Assembly: GCA_033065855.1 (NCBI GenBank)
Contig: JAVXUO010000067.1
Coordinates: 124,001-188,000 of the forward strand
Source of the DNA: Escallonia rubra
Lineage: Eukaryota; Streptophyta; Magnoliopsida; Escalloniales; Escalloniaceae
DNA: 64,000 nt
Direction of reading: 5' to 3'
The notes beneath the pieces were generated by a model. That model did not search any database, was not told the origin of the DNA, and saw only the letters and a list, made by a program, of their open reading frames with translations. How positions within the stretch are numbered: the first letter of the stretch is position 1; each line of letters starts with the position of its first letter. Below are positions 10,761-21,854 of the stretch, one piece after another. Position numbers and translations under genes: made by a program.

Positions 10761-11226
10761 CTAGTTTTCAAGTCACTGTATCCTTAGAATGTTATGATAA
10801 TATCAATAGTAAAAAACTTCCCAAATTTTCGAGTTAATTGAGTGAGGAGCATTCCTCCAACCGGGGTAGCAGCCAAAATTGATTGTCACTTTATAGGGGG
10901 TAGGAGGAAGATTCCTCCAACCGGGGTAGCAGCCAAAAATTTTCCTTCCATCAATGGGCCAATCAGTTTATCATTGTGTCGGTGTTGTTTAAGTATGTGG
11001 GTTGAGTGACTCCTAATGTTGGCTAAGAATTAGAGAGTGCGTCCGGAGTGCCTTTAGAAAGTAGATATAATTTGTTATCATAGTATTCAATACTCTTTTG
11101 TTTGATGGACCGCATCGTACATCAATTCGAAAGTAAGACCCCATGAGTCAAGTTTTGCATGTAGGGCAGGCACAAGACGCCTTGGATGCGTGTTGTCATG
11201 CCTCACTAATATTGGCCCGTTCACCA
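10761..11226. other. Non-coding interval with a 28-base direct repeat
   Basis: No gene is seen. 'ATTCCTCCAACCGGGGTAGC' plus eight more bases occurs twice, at about 10853-10881 and 10912-10939, about 58 bases apart. A related phrase (CTACAATCTGGATAGCAGC) recurs near 21373. Nothing else is recognisable. Confidence 0.6.
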
Positions 11227-12744
11227 CCATATGTGCCTCTTTCCAACTTGCTCAAACCACGAGGGGCGTGTTTCGAATTTCCTTAAAATAAAACAATCAA
11301 ATGGGTGTCAAAAAGCTATTGGCCACTTGATATTTAATTTTCTCAAACATCTAACGTCATTATAAAAAGGTGGTAATTTTATTTACTTTTTCTTAATTTT
11401 ATCTCTCTATCCCTCTTCTTTTGTTCCCAGCAACACTAACTAGCCATGGTCTAGCCATGCGCAATTGCCTTATCGCCGGCAAGACTAATCGTAACACCAC
11501 CACCAGCCTGAGGCAATATTATCACAGGCGAGCATAGATTATGAGTTATTCATCCTTGTGCCACCACTAGAATCCTAAAAAATTAATATGTCCCAAGTTT
11601 GCATCAAATTGGCGGAAGACTTTAGGGGTTCCAACCCTCATGTGATAACAATGATCCCACCGTGGATTTGAGATGCGACATCGTCTTATCGGGCTCAACC
11701 TTGCCGGGGAACTCCATGACTTGCCACTTAGAATTCCCGTGGGAACTTCGTGTTGCAGATTTGGTTGAAGGTTTTGTTGACGGAGGTGAGATGGGCCTGG
11801 CTTTTGTGGACAGTGAGAGTAAGGTTTGTTTATGATGAAGAGTGGTAGATGGAGATGTGATGGCAAATGAGTGAGTCGACAAGTTGTTTTTGAATCTACG
11901 GTTTCTTCAGGTCTTTGTTTGTCGCAGAGGTTATCATTATAGGAAAGGCAAATTGGCAAGTTTAGAATTTAGCAATTGATTGCAGATGGTCACTAAGGCA
12001 TACAAGTCAGTGATTGGCGCTTTAAGGTAGTGGTGCAATGGTGGCAGATAGTTGTTCATTTCTTGAATTGTGTTTTTATATTTTAATAAGTATCTGACTT
12101 AAAAACCCCCACGAAAGAGTCACATTGTTGGCACATTGTCATAGAGCCATTAAAATTCTCACGTCGGCTATACCTTACGAGGCTCCCAAATGCTTTCCTA
12201 ATAGATTTCTCAGATGTCTGGCGATGTTCAGATCGGTGGAAAGCCAATTGCGTAAGGCTTATGAATTACACCTCAGGCCCGTTGCTTATTTCAGTGCATA
12301 TCCATATGCGCACCATTGCGCCATCACTTATACAATGAGTCCGGTGTCAACATGCTCAAGTTTAAACTCGGACCATGCTCTAATTTAAAAATATTACAGG
12401 TTAGTAGCTTAATTTGGAACTTCAGAGTTTTATTTGTCAAAACAGATAAACCATAAGTGCTTAAAAGCTATTTAGCCTACTTAAAAGTTCAATACTTAAA
12501 ATTCTTAAAGTTTGTTGTGGACGTGGCCGAGGTTAGGTGATGGTTCCTTTCTCATACAGTAATTTCTGAGACTTTTCGTATTGCCAATATAGCCTTCAAG
12601 ACTGAAGTAATCCATGTTCATCTGGGTTGACTCAACGAAGATCCCTAATCCCCAGTTTATGTACATCTGGTGTATTTTATTTTATTTTACTATTTACCCT
12701 TCTCGTATCACCCATTTCAACGGGATTGTCATCAATTAACACAT

Positions 12745-14438
12745 TTTAAAGTCCCACATTGACTATACATGCTGATTGAGTTGGGTTCTTATATCCAGTA
12801 GGCTTTTTCTCTCATCATCATGCTTTTGGGTTCGACACCAGCCTTTAATATAGTATCAGAGCTTGGCTCTGCCTGTGGCCCATGGTCTTCAAGTCATTAC
12901 GTCATAATCTATTAGGGGTGAGCATTTGAACCGTCGGAACCGATCCAACTGCGAAAATCAAACCGACTAATTACAAATCGACCAAAAAAACAATCGGTTT
13001 GGTTTTGTTTTTTTCAACCCGAATGTTCGGTTCGGTTTTTTTGAAACCTATGTAAACCGAACCAACCGTAGCATTTATATATAATAAAATATTTTAACCT
13101 AACTCCAGTTAGTTTTACTAACTACTTTAGTTATATTTAACCACTTATACAAATAAGTGAGTAACCCTAATTTCATTCAACCCTAACACATTTTCTTGGT
13201 TCTCAATCACACGCCGCCCACATCTGCCGACTTGCTCCAGTGCTCAACGCCTTTACCACGCCTCCAGTCCTCCACCTCCCACTCCCCGTTCCGATGCCCA
13301 CATCTCATACGACTCTTGCTTGCCCTCTGATCTAGCAAGATAATGAATATAAAGCAATTGAATGAATTCCTACTTTGTGGTGCCCATCAAAATCTCTACA
13401 AAACACAACACTCAAACCGCTAACCCCTCCCCTACGTTCATCGTCCAGCTGCCCCTTCTCCGTTACCGAACTACAGACAGAGAGGGGGAGAGAGAGAGAG
13501 ACTCAAACGGTGCCGTATAGATATGTAATGGTTCGACGCCTTTGCAACATTGCTGGGATTCTCCTCAGATTTCAGTTCTTGATCCGATAATCAGGTGAAG
13601 TTTTTGAACTTTACTTTCCCATTAGTTTTATTGGGGTTTCTTGAATTTCTCCTTATTTTTTAGTTTGTTTAATGGGGTTGTTGATTGTGTGTGTAGTGGA
13701 TTTGGGGTTTGGCTGGATGTGGTTATGAGCTGATTATGGGATCACTTTCAGAAAATTGAAGGGACTACACCGACTGACTCTGACCGACCGTGAAGTAACA
13801 GTTTGTAATTATTGTTGTGAATGCTATAGCTACACTTGAAAAATGGTACAAGTACTTTGTGAAGCCATGTAAGGTATAGATGCAAAATTAGGTGTTCTAA
13901 GTAGATTGGTGAAGTAGTGAAGGTATTTAGATTGAATTTTGTAAGCTAGTGCTCTCTGTTCTTTAAAATCCTATATTTCCTTACGTATGTTAACAATTAT
14001 AAATAAAAATTCTATTTTTTGTGGTTTGCTAGCGTGGCTAAGTTAGGCCTAAATTTGATCAAAATTGAGTTTGGCCCAAACCGTTCAATCCGTCCAAACC
14101 GATCCGTTCAACCCGCGAAAACCGAACCGTGGAAACTGAACCGTTCAACTACGGTTCAGTTTCTTTTTTTTCAAACCGAGGTTAGTCGGTTCGGTTTGGT
14201 ATTCAGCCTCTAAACCGAACCGACCGAACCGTGCTCACCCCTAAATCTATGATGTGCATGAGGGTCTGCTTTACTTGAATTAAGGCTTGAGATCACCTCA
14301 TATTTCATGTTGTACGTGAGGGCGGATGTTAAAGTCCTACTTCAATTACACATGGGGATTTGGTTTAGTTCTTAACTACACCTGGTGGGCTTTTCCTCCT
14401 CTTGGTCATGCTTTTGGATTGGACACTAGAATTTAAAG
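12745..14438 (+). mobile_element. TRIM-1 element, copy 1 (split by a hAT)
   Basis: A miniature LTR element with no coding capacity. The left LTR (about 12745-12850) resembles the right LTR (14327-14438): both carry TTAAAGTCC, an AGGCTT or GGGCTTTT stretch and a TTTTGG run. Right after the left LTR comes a tRNA-iMet-type primer site (AGTATCAGAGC at about 12852). The interior is only about 140 bases once the hAT insertion at 12913-14243 is set aside. It is an old fossil. The same element is present without the hAT at 18182-18535. Confidence 0.7.
12913..14243. mobile_element. hAT element, non-autonomous, with captured leader-like DNA
   Basis: The perfect 12-base inverted ends are TAGGGGTGAGCA and TGCTCACCCCTA, flanked by AATCTAT on both sides (12906-12912 and 14244-14250). 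The corresponding place in duplication copy 2 (near 18345) has no insert. Subterminal DNA carries many CGGTTCGGTTT words in both orientations, usual in plant hATs. The interior has no transposase. At 13190-13610 it holds a GC-richer stretch with CCTCCC runs, a GAGAGAGAG tract and ATCAGGTGAAG resembling a splice donor, which looks like a captured 5' leader and first exon of an ordinary gene I cannot name. Confidence 0.85.
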
Positions 14439-14450
14439 TTGGACCCCTTA

Positions 14451-14947
14451 TGTGGTATCCTACATCTAATGTCAGATGGTATGAGAGTTCCCTTATGAAC
14501 ATCTTGCATGTGATCTTAGAAGTACGTATTGGCTAGCACTTTTAAGGGAGACAATATCCTATTGTGGGGTCGTAGACTAAGTTGTTACAGATGGTATCAA
14601 AGCCAGCTCTTGAAAACTCGAGCTGGACTATCCAATCGGGATGCCGATGTTGGGAAAAATAAAGGTAAGTCTGTATGTATCCCACATCAAGACAATGGTT
14701 GGGTTAATGAAAAGTGAGGTGGGTAAATTCTACATTGTCTAAAGAGGAAGATTTTGAGCTATGTGTATCGAGCCTTAGCTAGGATACTAAGGCATAAGAA
14801 TAAGGAGATTGTGATATCCCACATTGGATGCCAGATACTATGAGATTGCCCTTATAAGACATTGCCTATGATCTTAGAGTACTTATTAGCTAGCCCTTTT
14901 AAAGTAGCAACAACCTGTGGTTGGGCCGAGGACTAGGACGTTAGACA
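14451..14947 (+). mobile_element. TRIM-2 element, copy 1
   Basis: Second miniature LTR element, unrelated in sequence to TRIM-1. The left LTR is 14451-14589 (TGTGGTATCC...GTTGTTACA) and the right LTR is 14810-14947 (TGTGATATCC...GTTAGACA). A primer-site match TGGTATCAAAGC starts at 14592. A purine-rich AATAAGGAGAT stands just before the right LTR. The interior is about 220 bases and non-coding. The LTRs differ at many sites, so it is old. Confidence 0.8.
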
Positions 14948-16190
14948 TCAAATTAAGCTTTCCTACTAGACATGTCAAAGCCTACTGATGACCTATGCGT
15001 AGACTGTACGGCATTCATCTTGTCACCTAAAAAATTATAGGTTTTACCAGTAACAAAACGGGTCGGGTAAGAGCGGCTCAGGCATGGCATAGCCAAGGCT
15101 AAAATGCTTAGATGGTGAGAATAAGCTTTTCAAAGAGTTTGAATCCTACTAGGATGATATAATGGAAACGATTAAGCAAGGTGAAAGCCATGCAGTGTTG
15201 AAACATACTCTTTATGTTCTTTTGGAACTTTGAATTTGAGGATGCATCTTGAACGCCGTTCAACAAATATGAACCATTTGAAGTGTCATTTCATGTTGAA
15301 GGTTTGGATTTTGCATAGGAGTGTATCTACCTTTTTATTTTTATTTTTTATTATAGACTATTTTCTATCTATGGTTAGAGACGATGTTTAAGACTAATTT
15401 TGTTCTATATTGGTGAAGTTCCTGTACCTTTTTAAAAACTTAGATGTCTAAATTTTTGTTAGTTTAAAATGTCATATTTAAAGCTTAAGGTTCCATGAAA
15501 GCTTTTAGGTAATACAAGTAAAAGCTGTTATTTGTTTGTTTTTTTTTTTTTGTATAATGCATCTACAAAAACTCGGGGTAAATCCATCCTGTACTCTTCA
15601 GACTCCATCCGTACGAACTCTAGTTATCTTCCATCGTCTAGCTATAACAATGAATTGGATTAGATCTCAAGTTCCTAATATATCAGGTGGTCTAGATAGG
15701 TACATCGTTTAGAATTCTGGAAAACCTGGTAGAGAGAAAAGGGATAGAGAGAGCAAAAGCCAAGGAGAATAGTTGGAGTTTGTGCTCTGTAACGGGAAAA
15801 GTAGGCTTCTATGTTATCTATAACTGTAATGACTTTTGCTAAAGCGAGGCATGCTTTAAAATCATTGCACTTCTTATATCCATAGTTTCATAATGCTTTA
15901 GCAAAACTACATGTGCTCTGTGATCAGAACTTGCCAATAGTTAAATGCATAGTAAAAAGAGAGCAATTTTTGCTTCACATGTGATGTTATAAAGGTCAAT
16001 TCTTATGCACGTTGAGACCGTTCAATTTTGTCTAGTTGACTAACACAAGTAAGATTTTACCAAATACCTCATTTCGAGTTACCTCCTAAGTTGAGGAAGT
16101 TATTGATGTTATCCCTTGAAAATATTAGGTGCTAGGGGAACAAAATACATAGAGTTTCCCTGGTGCTTGAATTTGAATTATGTGGCCACC
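14948..16190. other. Non-coding part of duplication copy 1
   Basis: No intact gene. At about 15175-15290 the sequence is clearly homologous to the BED-type zinc-finger stretch at 19440-19551 of copy 2, but no continuous frame is left here. The rest is AT-rich, with a T-run at 15538-15551. Confidence 0.5.
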
Positions 16191-16201
16191 CCCTTCCTTT
16201 C

Positions 16202-16208
16202 TATAAAA
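16202..16208 (+). promoter_or_regulatory. TATA-box-like element in duplication copy 1
   Basis: TATAAAA follows a CCACCCCCTTCC stretch. The same arrangement (pyrimidine-rich tract, TATAAAAA, GACATCAAAA) is kept in copy 2 at 20446 although flanking DNA has diverged. It reads like a plant core promoter, but no gene follows in either copy, so the body was lost or lay outside the duplicated unit. Confidence 0.4.
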
Positions 16209-16275
16209 CGACATCAAAAAGGTTTGTCCATGTCTGAATTCAAGCCACATTTCGAGCTCAATTCTGCAGTCCAGT

Positions 16276-16669
16276 ACACCACTAACCCAACCCTGACCAA
16301 CACTGCCACTCACTTTCTCCACCCCATTCACGCCCGCTATTAACGCACCATTTCCCAATATTTCCGCTCACTTCCACCATTAACCTAGCCCCTATCCGCG
16401 ACTACTCACGCCTACCTCGGCTAGATTTTGTTTGATTGTTGTGATGGTTGTTCAATTATTACAAATCTATAAGGTCAGATTTGGTTTGGCGGGATCCTAA
16501 AATCCATGGGTTGCTTGCTGAATTTTATTAAATGTTAGGGTGTTCGGACAATGATGATTGTGGAGCACAAATTTCTGAGGGGTTAATTGAAATTTTTTTC
16601 TACTATGTTACGATTTTAACAGATGCAACCCAATTAGTTCCACGGGGGATCATTTCTAGAAAAATAGAA
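16276..16669. other. Spacer between the tandem duplication copies
   Basis: About 390 bases found only once. Pyrimidine-rich at the left (CACTCACTTTCTCCACC), then AT-rich. No gene, repeat or inverted end recognised. Confidence 0.5.
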
Positions 16670-18181
16670 CCATATTTGCCTCTTTCCAACTTGCTCAAAC
16701 CACGAGGGGTCTGTTTCGAATTTTCTTAAAGTAAAATAATAAATTGGGTGTCAAAAAGCTATTGGCCACTTGAATATCTAATTTTCTAAAAAATTTAACA
16801 TCATGATAAATTTGGATTTTTTTTTTCTTGATTCTCTCTCCCTGTCCTCCTCTCATGTTCCCAACAACCATTAACCACCCATGGACAGCTAGCTACCTTG
16901 TTGTTAGAAGACTAATCGTAATAGCACTACCGGCCTGAGATAACATTATCGCCAGATGAGCATAAATTATGAGTCATTCATCCTCGTGCCACCACCAGAG
17001 TCCTAGGAATTTAATTTGGCCCAAGTTTGCGTCTAATTGGCTGAAGACCTGAGGGGTTCTAGCCCTCATGTGATAATAGTAATACCACCATTTTGAGATG
17101 CAATTTTGCCTTTTTGGCCTCAAGCTTGCACGGGAAACTCCAAGACTTGCCACTCAAAATCCCCTGGGGAACTCTGTGGTGTGGATCTGGTTGAAGGTTC
17201 TATCGATGGAGGTGAGGTGGGACTTGCTTTCATGGACAGTGAGAAATGGGAACTATTTTCCAATTAAGAACCTAGGTTAAGGGTTTGTCTATGATGGAGA
17301 GTAGCTGGAAATGTGATGGAAAATAAGTGAGTCGACAAGTTCTTTTTCAATCTACGATTTCTTTAGATATTTGTGTTTGTCACAGAGGTTATCATTATGG
17401 GAAAGGCAAAATGGGCAAGTTTAGACTTTAGCGATTGATTGCATATGGTCAATGAAGCATGCAAGTCAGTGATGGTGTTTTGAGGCGATGGTGCAATGGT
17501 GGTAGACAATTGTTGATTTCTTGAATTTTCTTATTATATTTTAATAATTATCTGGCTTTTATAACCATACGAAGGAGTTATGTTTTTGGCATACTGTCAC
17601 ACAGCTATGGAAATTCTCATGTCGGCTATATCTTATGCGGCTCCCAAACCTTTTTCCTAATAGATTCTCTCAGTGTTTAGTGATGTTCGTGTCGGTGTAA
17701 AGCCAAATGAGGTTGTTGAATTACACCCCAGACCCGTTACTTAGTTCAACACATAACCCATGCACACCCTGGCGCTAGCACCTATACAGTGAATCCATGA
17801 CAATATGCTCACATCAAAATTCGGACCATGCTCTAATTTAAGAACATTGCACGTTAATAGCTTAATTTGAAACTTCAAAGTTTCATTTGTCAAAACAGAT
17901 AAACCATTAGTGATTGAATGCTATTTAGCCAACTCAAATTTTGAAAAGTTTGTTGCGGACGTGCCCAAGATCAGATTATCATTGCTTTCTGATACATTAT
18001 TTCATAGACATGTCTAGTGTATTTTGCATTGTCAATGTAGCCTTTAAACAGCATATTCATCTGGGTTGACTCATTGCAAGTCCCTAATCCCCAATATATG
18101 TACGTCTGGTTCTTTTATTTTATAACTTTTCACCTTTCTCATTTCACCCATTTCAACGTGACTGTCATCAATTAACACATT

Positions 18182-18535
18182 TGTTAAAGTCCCGTGTTGA
18201 GTATACATGTTGATTAGGTTCGGTTCTTATGCCTGGTAGGCTTCTCCTCCTTTTAAGCATGTTTTTGGGTTCGACACCAGGCTTTGATATGGTATCAGAG
18301 CTTGTCCCTGCCCGTGGCCCATGGTCTTTAGGTCACTACTTCATTCTCTTTGCTATACGTGAGGGTCCGCTTTACTTGGTCGAGGCTTGGGATCACCTCA
18401 TATTTCACGATATACATGAGGGCCGGTGTTAAAGTCCCACGTGGATTATACATGGAGTTTTGTTTGGTTCTTAATTTTACCTGGTCAGCTTCTCTTTCTC
18501 TTTATCTTGGTTTTGGGTTAAACATTAGACTTCAA
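18182..18535 (+). mobile_element. TRIM-1 element, copy 2 (uninterrupted)
   Basis: The left LTR (18182-18289) begins TGTTAAAGTCCC and the right LTR (18427 to about 18535) begins the same way. The primer-binding site TGGTATCAGAGC, matching the initiator-Met tRNA end, starts at 18290, and a purine-rich stretch (ATGAGGGCCGG) precedes the right LTR. The interior is about 137 bases with no coding capacity. This is the clearest TRIM in the window and defines the structure of the split copy at 12745-14438. Confidence 0.85.
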
Positions 18536-18549
18536 AATTGAACCCATAA

Positions 18550-19013
18550 TGTGATATTCCACATCGGTGGTTCGATAGTGTGAGATTGCCCTTATAAACA
18601 CCTTGCATGTGATCTTAGAAGTATCTATTAGCTAGCCCTTTTAAGGGAGGCAATGCCCTATTTTGGGGCCGTAGATTGGGTTATTACCAATGGTATCAAA
18701 GCTGACTCTCGAAAGCTTGGGCTAGACTATATAGTCTAGTTGCTAATGGTTGGGGAAATCAAAGGCAAGTTTGGATATATCCAACATTAAGAAGATGGTT
18801 GGGGCAATAAAAGGTGAGGCGGGTAAATCTAATACTGGCTAGAGAAGAAGATTTTGTGCTATGTGTGATCGAGCCTTAGCAAGGATGCCAAGTCCTAAGA
18901 ATGGGAGATTGTGGTATCCCACAGTGGATGTGGGAAAGTATGAGATTCCCCCTAATTGACTAGCCCTTTTGAAGGAGGCAACACCATGTTATGGGACGGA
19001 GGGGGACGCTACA
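18550..19013 (+). mobile_element. TRIM-2 element, copy 2
   Basis: The left LTR is 18550-18689 (TGTGATATTCCACATCGG...) and the right LTR is 18910-19013 (TGTGGTATCCCAC...). The primer site TGGTATCAAAGC is at 18691 and a GAATGGGAGAT purine stretch precedes the right LTR. The interior is about 220 bases and non-coding. It lies 14 bases from TRIM-1, as in copy 1, so the pair predates the duplication. Confidence 0.8.
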
Positions 19014-19349
19014 AATTAATTAAGCTTTCGTCTAGACGTGGAAAGCCTACTTATGGCTTGTGGGTAGACCGGCTTGGGGCCATAAACACTAAGTATATGT
19101 GGGCATTTATCACGTCTACTTGGAAACTTATGTGTTTTACCCGTAACCGCACGAGCTGGGTAAAAGTGGCTCATGCATGTACATAGCCACGGGTAAAAAT
19201 ACTTAGATGATGAAAATAAGCTTTTTGTGGTATGTTCAGCTAAGAACACTTAATTACCCAATTCTAGATTTTAATGCAAATTTTTTGAATTTATCTTTTA
19301 TTTACTTTAATCCATCTCTCACAACAAGTTCAAATAATCAAGTTGAGTA

Positions 19350-19551
19350 TGACAGAGAAGGACCATCAAAAGAAGGAATTAGTACCTAGAAAAGAAAAGG
19401 AAGGATTGAATCTTCCCGATTAGCATCCAGGAAAAGATAGAGTAAAGTGCAAGTCATGCAACGTCGAAACATATACCACACATTCTTATGGTACTTTGAA
19501 ATTGAGAATACATCTTGAACTTTGTTCAACAAAGAAGAACCATTGGTAGTG
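19350..19551 (+). pseudogene. BED-type zinc finger relic (hAT-transposase-like)
   Basis: A plus-strand frame at about 19449-19551 reads VKCKSCNVETY, then GTLKLRIHLELC. This is the CX2C...HX4C arrangement of the BED finger found at the N-terminus of hAT transposases and their domesticated relatives. A lysine-rich lead-in (EKDHQKKELVPRKEKEG) precedes it, interrupted by a stop. A stop follows shortly after the finger and no dimerisation domain is found downstream. The homologous stretch in copy 1 has decayed. Origin from a hAT transposase or a host gene cannot be told apart here. Confidence 0.6.
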
Positions 19552-20445
19552 TCATTTGGATGTTTCACGTTGGGATTCCATATAGGAGTGTCTACCTTTT
19601 CAATATTAGATTCGTTTCTATTTATGGTCTGAGATGATGCTTAAGACTAATGTTATATTTTGGTGAAGATTTAAAAATACCTTTTCAAAAACTTAGATGT
19701 CTAAATTACCATTAGTTGAAAGCTTCATGTTTAAATCTTAAGGTTTCATGAAAACTTTTAAATAAAAAGGTAAAAGCTGCTATTTGTTTATTTTGTATTA
19801 TGTGAATAGAAGATTTAGAGTAAATCTTGCCCGTACTCGTCAAACTCCATCCACCCGAACTCTCGATGTCTCCCATCATCTAATTTAAACAATGAATTAA
19901 ATTAGATCTCAAGTGGCCGGTATATCAGGTGGTCTAGATGGATACATGGTTTAGAATTATTGAAAATCCAGTAGAGAGAAAGGGGATAGACAACGAAAAA
20001 GCCAGGGAAAATTGATGAAGTTTGTGCTCTGTAATGGAAAATTTAGGCTTTTATGTTGTAAAAAATTATAACGATTTTTATTAAAGTGATTCATGCTTTA
20101 AAATGATTGCACTTCCTATTTCCGGACATGCACATTGCTTTAGCAAAATTACATGTGCTTTAACATCAAAATTTGCCAAAAAAACATATGCATAATTAAA
20201 AGAGAGCAATTTTTGCTTCACATGTTCTATTATAAAGTCAATTTTTTATGCACATTAGGACTGTTCAAATTTGCCTAGTCTATTGACACAGGTAAGATTT
20301 TACCAAGTACGTCTTTTGGAATTACCTCCTAACATGAGGACCTTATTGATAGTATCCCTTGGAAATATTAGGCGCTAAGAAAACAACATACATGGAGTTT
20401 CTCCGGTGGCTCAGTTTGAATTCCATGCCCACCGCCTCCTTTCTA

Positions 20446-20453
20446 TAAAAAGA
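20446..20453 (+). promoter_or_regulatory. TATA-box-like element in duplication copy 2
   Basis: TATAAAAA in the context CCTTTCTATAAAAAGACATC, the counterpart of 16202. The DNA after 20526 is unrelated to copy 1, and the next gene fragment (peroxidase) is on the other strand, so this promoter-like element has no partner. Confidence 0.4.
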
Positions 20454-20632
20454 CATCAAAAGGTTTGTCCATGTAAGAATTCGAGCCATATTTCGAGCTC
20501 AGTTTTGCAGCCACGTCCAGTCCAGTTAAGTCATTAAGATTAAGGGGTTACCACTGAAGATGAAAAGCTCCCATTTAGTCGATTGCAGCCGATATAGAAT
20601 CCATGTAAGACATACTTTTTCTTTCCCATGTT

Positions 20633-20965
20633 TCATCCATTGATCACTGAACAAGATCGTCTGATCTCGCCTTCATCACTCGTCTTGACTACAACACTAG
20701 CGAGCTTAAAAAATGATTGACTCCAGCTCTCAAAAAAATTCTCTTGGTTATTAGCAAAATTCACCACTTTGTTCATTGTTCTGGCATTATTAAACAGAAC
20801 AGAATCAGATTGGAAGAGACCCTTGTGAGCCAATAGATCACCGTAGTACTGGTTGCCAAAAATCATGGGTGTTTGGGGATTGTTGTTTATTGTTACAGAC
20901 ACGCTTGCTCCTACTGGGCACTTTTTAGTGATCGAGCATGGCTGCATAGTCTTTATCCATAGATG
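20633..20965 (-). pseudogene. Class III peroxidase, C-terminal exon fragment
   Basis: The minus-strand frame ends with NFFESWSQSFFKLASV, then DEGEIRRSCSVING and a stop at 20633. Upstream are TPMIFGNQYYGDLLAHKG and LFQSDSVLF. These are the last-exon blocks of secreted plant class III peroxidases (heme enzymes oxidising phenolics with H2O2; lignin and cell-wall roles), about 105 residues of a ~320-residue protein. A splice-acceptor-like ATGCAG precedes the Pro-Cys that opens the homology. No heme-histidine or distal exons are found above it. Where active enzymes have TPxxFDNxYY, the Asp (a proximal calcium ligand) is Gly here, in keeping with a dead fragment. Confidence 0.8.
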
Positions 20966-21423
20966 CGTCAATGAGTGCGAATTTTCTAGTTGAATTATCG
21001 TGGAATCACTCACTGAATGCACTGCAGTGAGTTGATCCAATAATAATCAAGCATGCAACATCAAGTAATTTCAGTGCCTATAGTTTATGCTATAATAGTT
21101 TAGAACCTAAGTAACTAAAGTTTACATTCCAATAAGTGTAAAGAATAGGTTAGTACGATCAAATTTTGACTGTTACCAACTTGGGAGGATAATAATTATA
21201 ATCCTTTGTATCGTGATAATTAATGGTCGTTAAATGACTTTAGAGGCTTGTATTTAGTGACACTGAAAAAATGTTACTAATAATTGTCACTTAAAGTATT
21301 AGCTGAAATGCAACTATCTATCTTTAGTGACCATTAACTTGTTGCTATGCAAGAAATTATAGCTATCTTCCTACAATCTGGATAGCAGCAAAAAGTTTTC
21401 CCTTCTATGGGTAGGAGCCTCTT
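20966..21423. other. Non-coding interval with CACTA-like subterminal words
   Basis: No gene. 21236-21345 holds TTTAGTGACA-type and GTCACTTAA-type words in both orientations, resembling the subterminal repeats of CACTA elements, but no CACTACAAG terminus is seen. Possibly a remnant. Confidence 0.35.
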
Positions 21424-21854
21424 TAAAGGTGTCAATTGGATGGGCTTGGACCTGCCAAACCCGGGCCCAGCGGGCCAAAGAAAAAAAAGCGAGCCAACCA
21501 GGATTCGGGCCATGGGAAATGGGCTGGGCCCAATTGGGGGGGTATTTGGGCCCTGTCCAAGCCTAAGCCCTAGGCCCTAACTTTAGGACCGAGATAGGGC
21601 TTGGCCCAGGCCTCAATAAAAAAATATTTTTTAAATTCTTTTTATTCATGTTTTGTGTTGCGAAAAAAATTAAATTTTAGATAAATTTTTCTTTTTATCC
21701 GGCCTTGAGACCGGCTGCATGTAAACAAGCGGACGAAGTTACCTATTATATATATAAAGGATTCATTTTTCAAAAAATGTGAGGAAAAATATCTATTTTT
21801 CTCATGTGCAATGCTTAGTTTAAACAAGCTTAATTTGTTTGAAAATACTTTATT

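Larger units (their letters stand above)
11227..16275. repeat. Tandem segmental duplication, copy 1
   Basis: From 'ccatatgtgcctctttccaa' to 'gagctcaattctgcag' this block matches 16670-20526 in the same order and orientation, with many substitutions and small indels. It holds two TRIM elements, a hAT element that copy 2 lacks, a stretch homologous to a BED-type zinc finger (about 15175-15290, decayed here) and a TATA-containing segment at its right end. Short open frames at 11567-11959 and 12125-12388 are not shared intact with copy 2 and are not considered genes. Confidence 0.85.
16670..20526. repeat. Tandem segmental duplication, copy 2
   Basis: Homologous to 11227-16275 throughout, shorter mainly because it lacks the 1.33 kb hAT element. 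It carries TRIM-1 (18182-18535), TRIM-2 (18550-19013), a better kept BED-type zinc finger (19350-19551) and the TATA-containing end. 16670-18180 is non-coding; the short open frames in it are not conserved in copy 1. The level of divergence by eye points to an old event, much older than the PIF pair at 40064-49268. Confidence 0.85.

Noticed and set aside
11567-11959. 130-codon minus-strand frame
   Set aside because: No domain, and the homologous part of the sister duplication (about 17000-17400) does not keep the frame.
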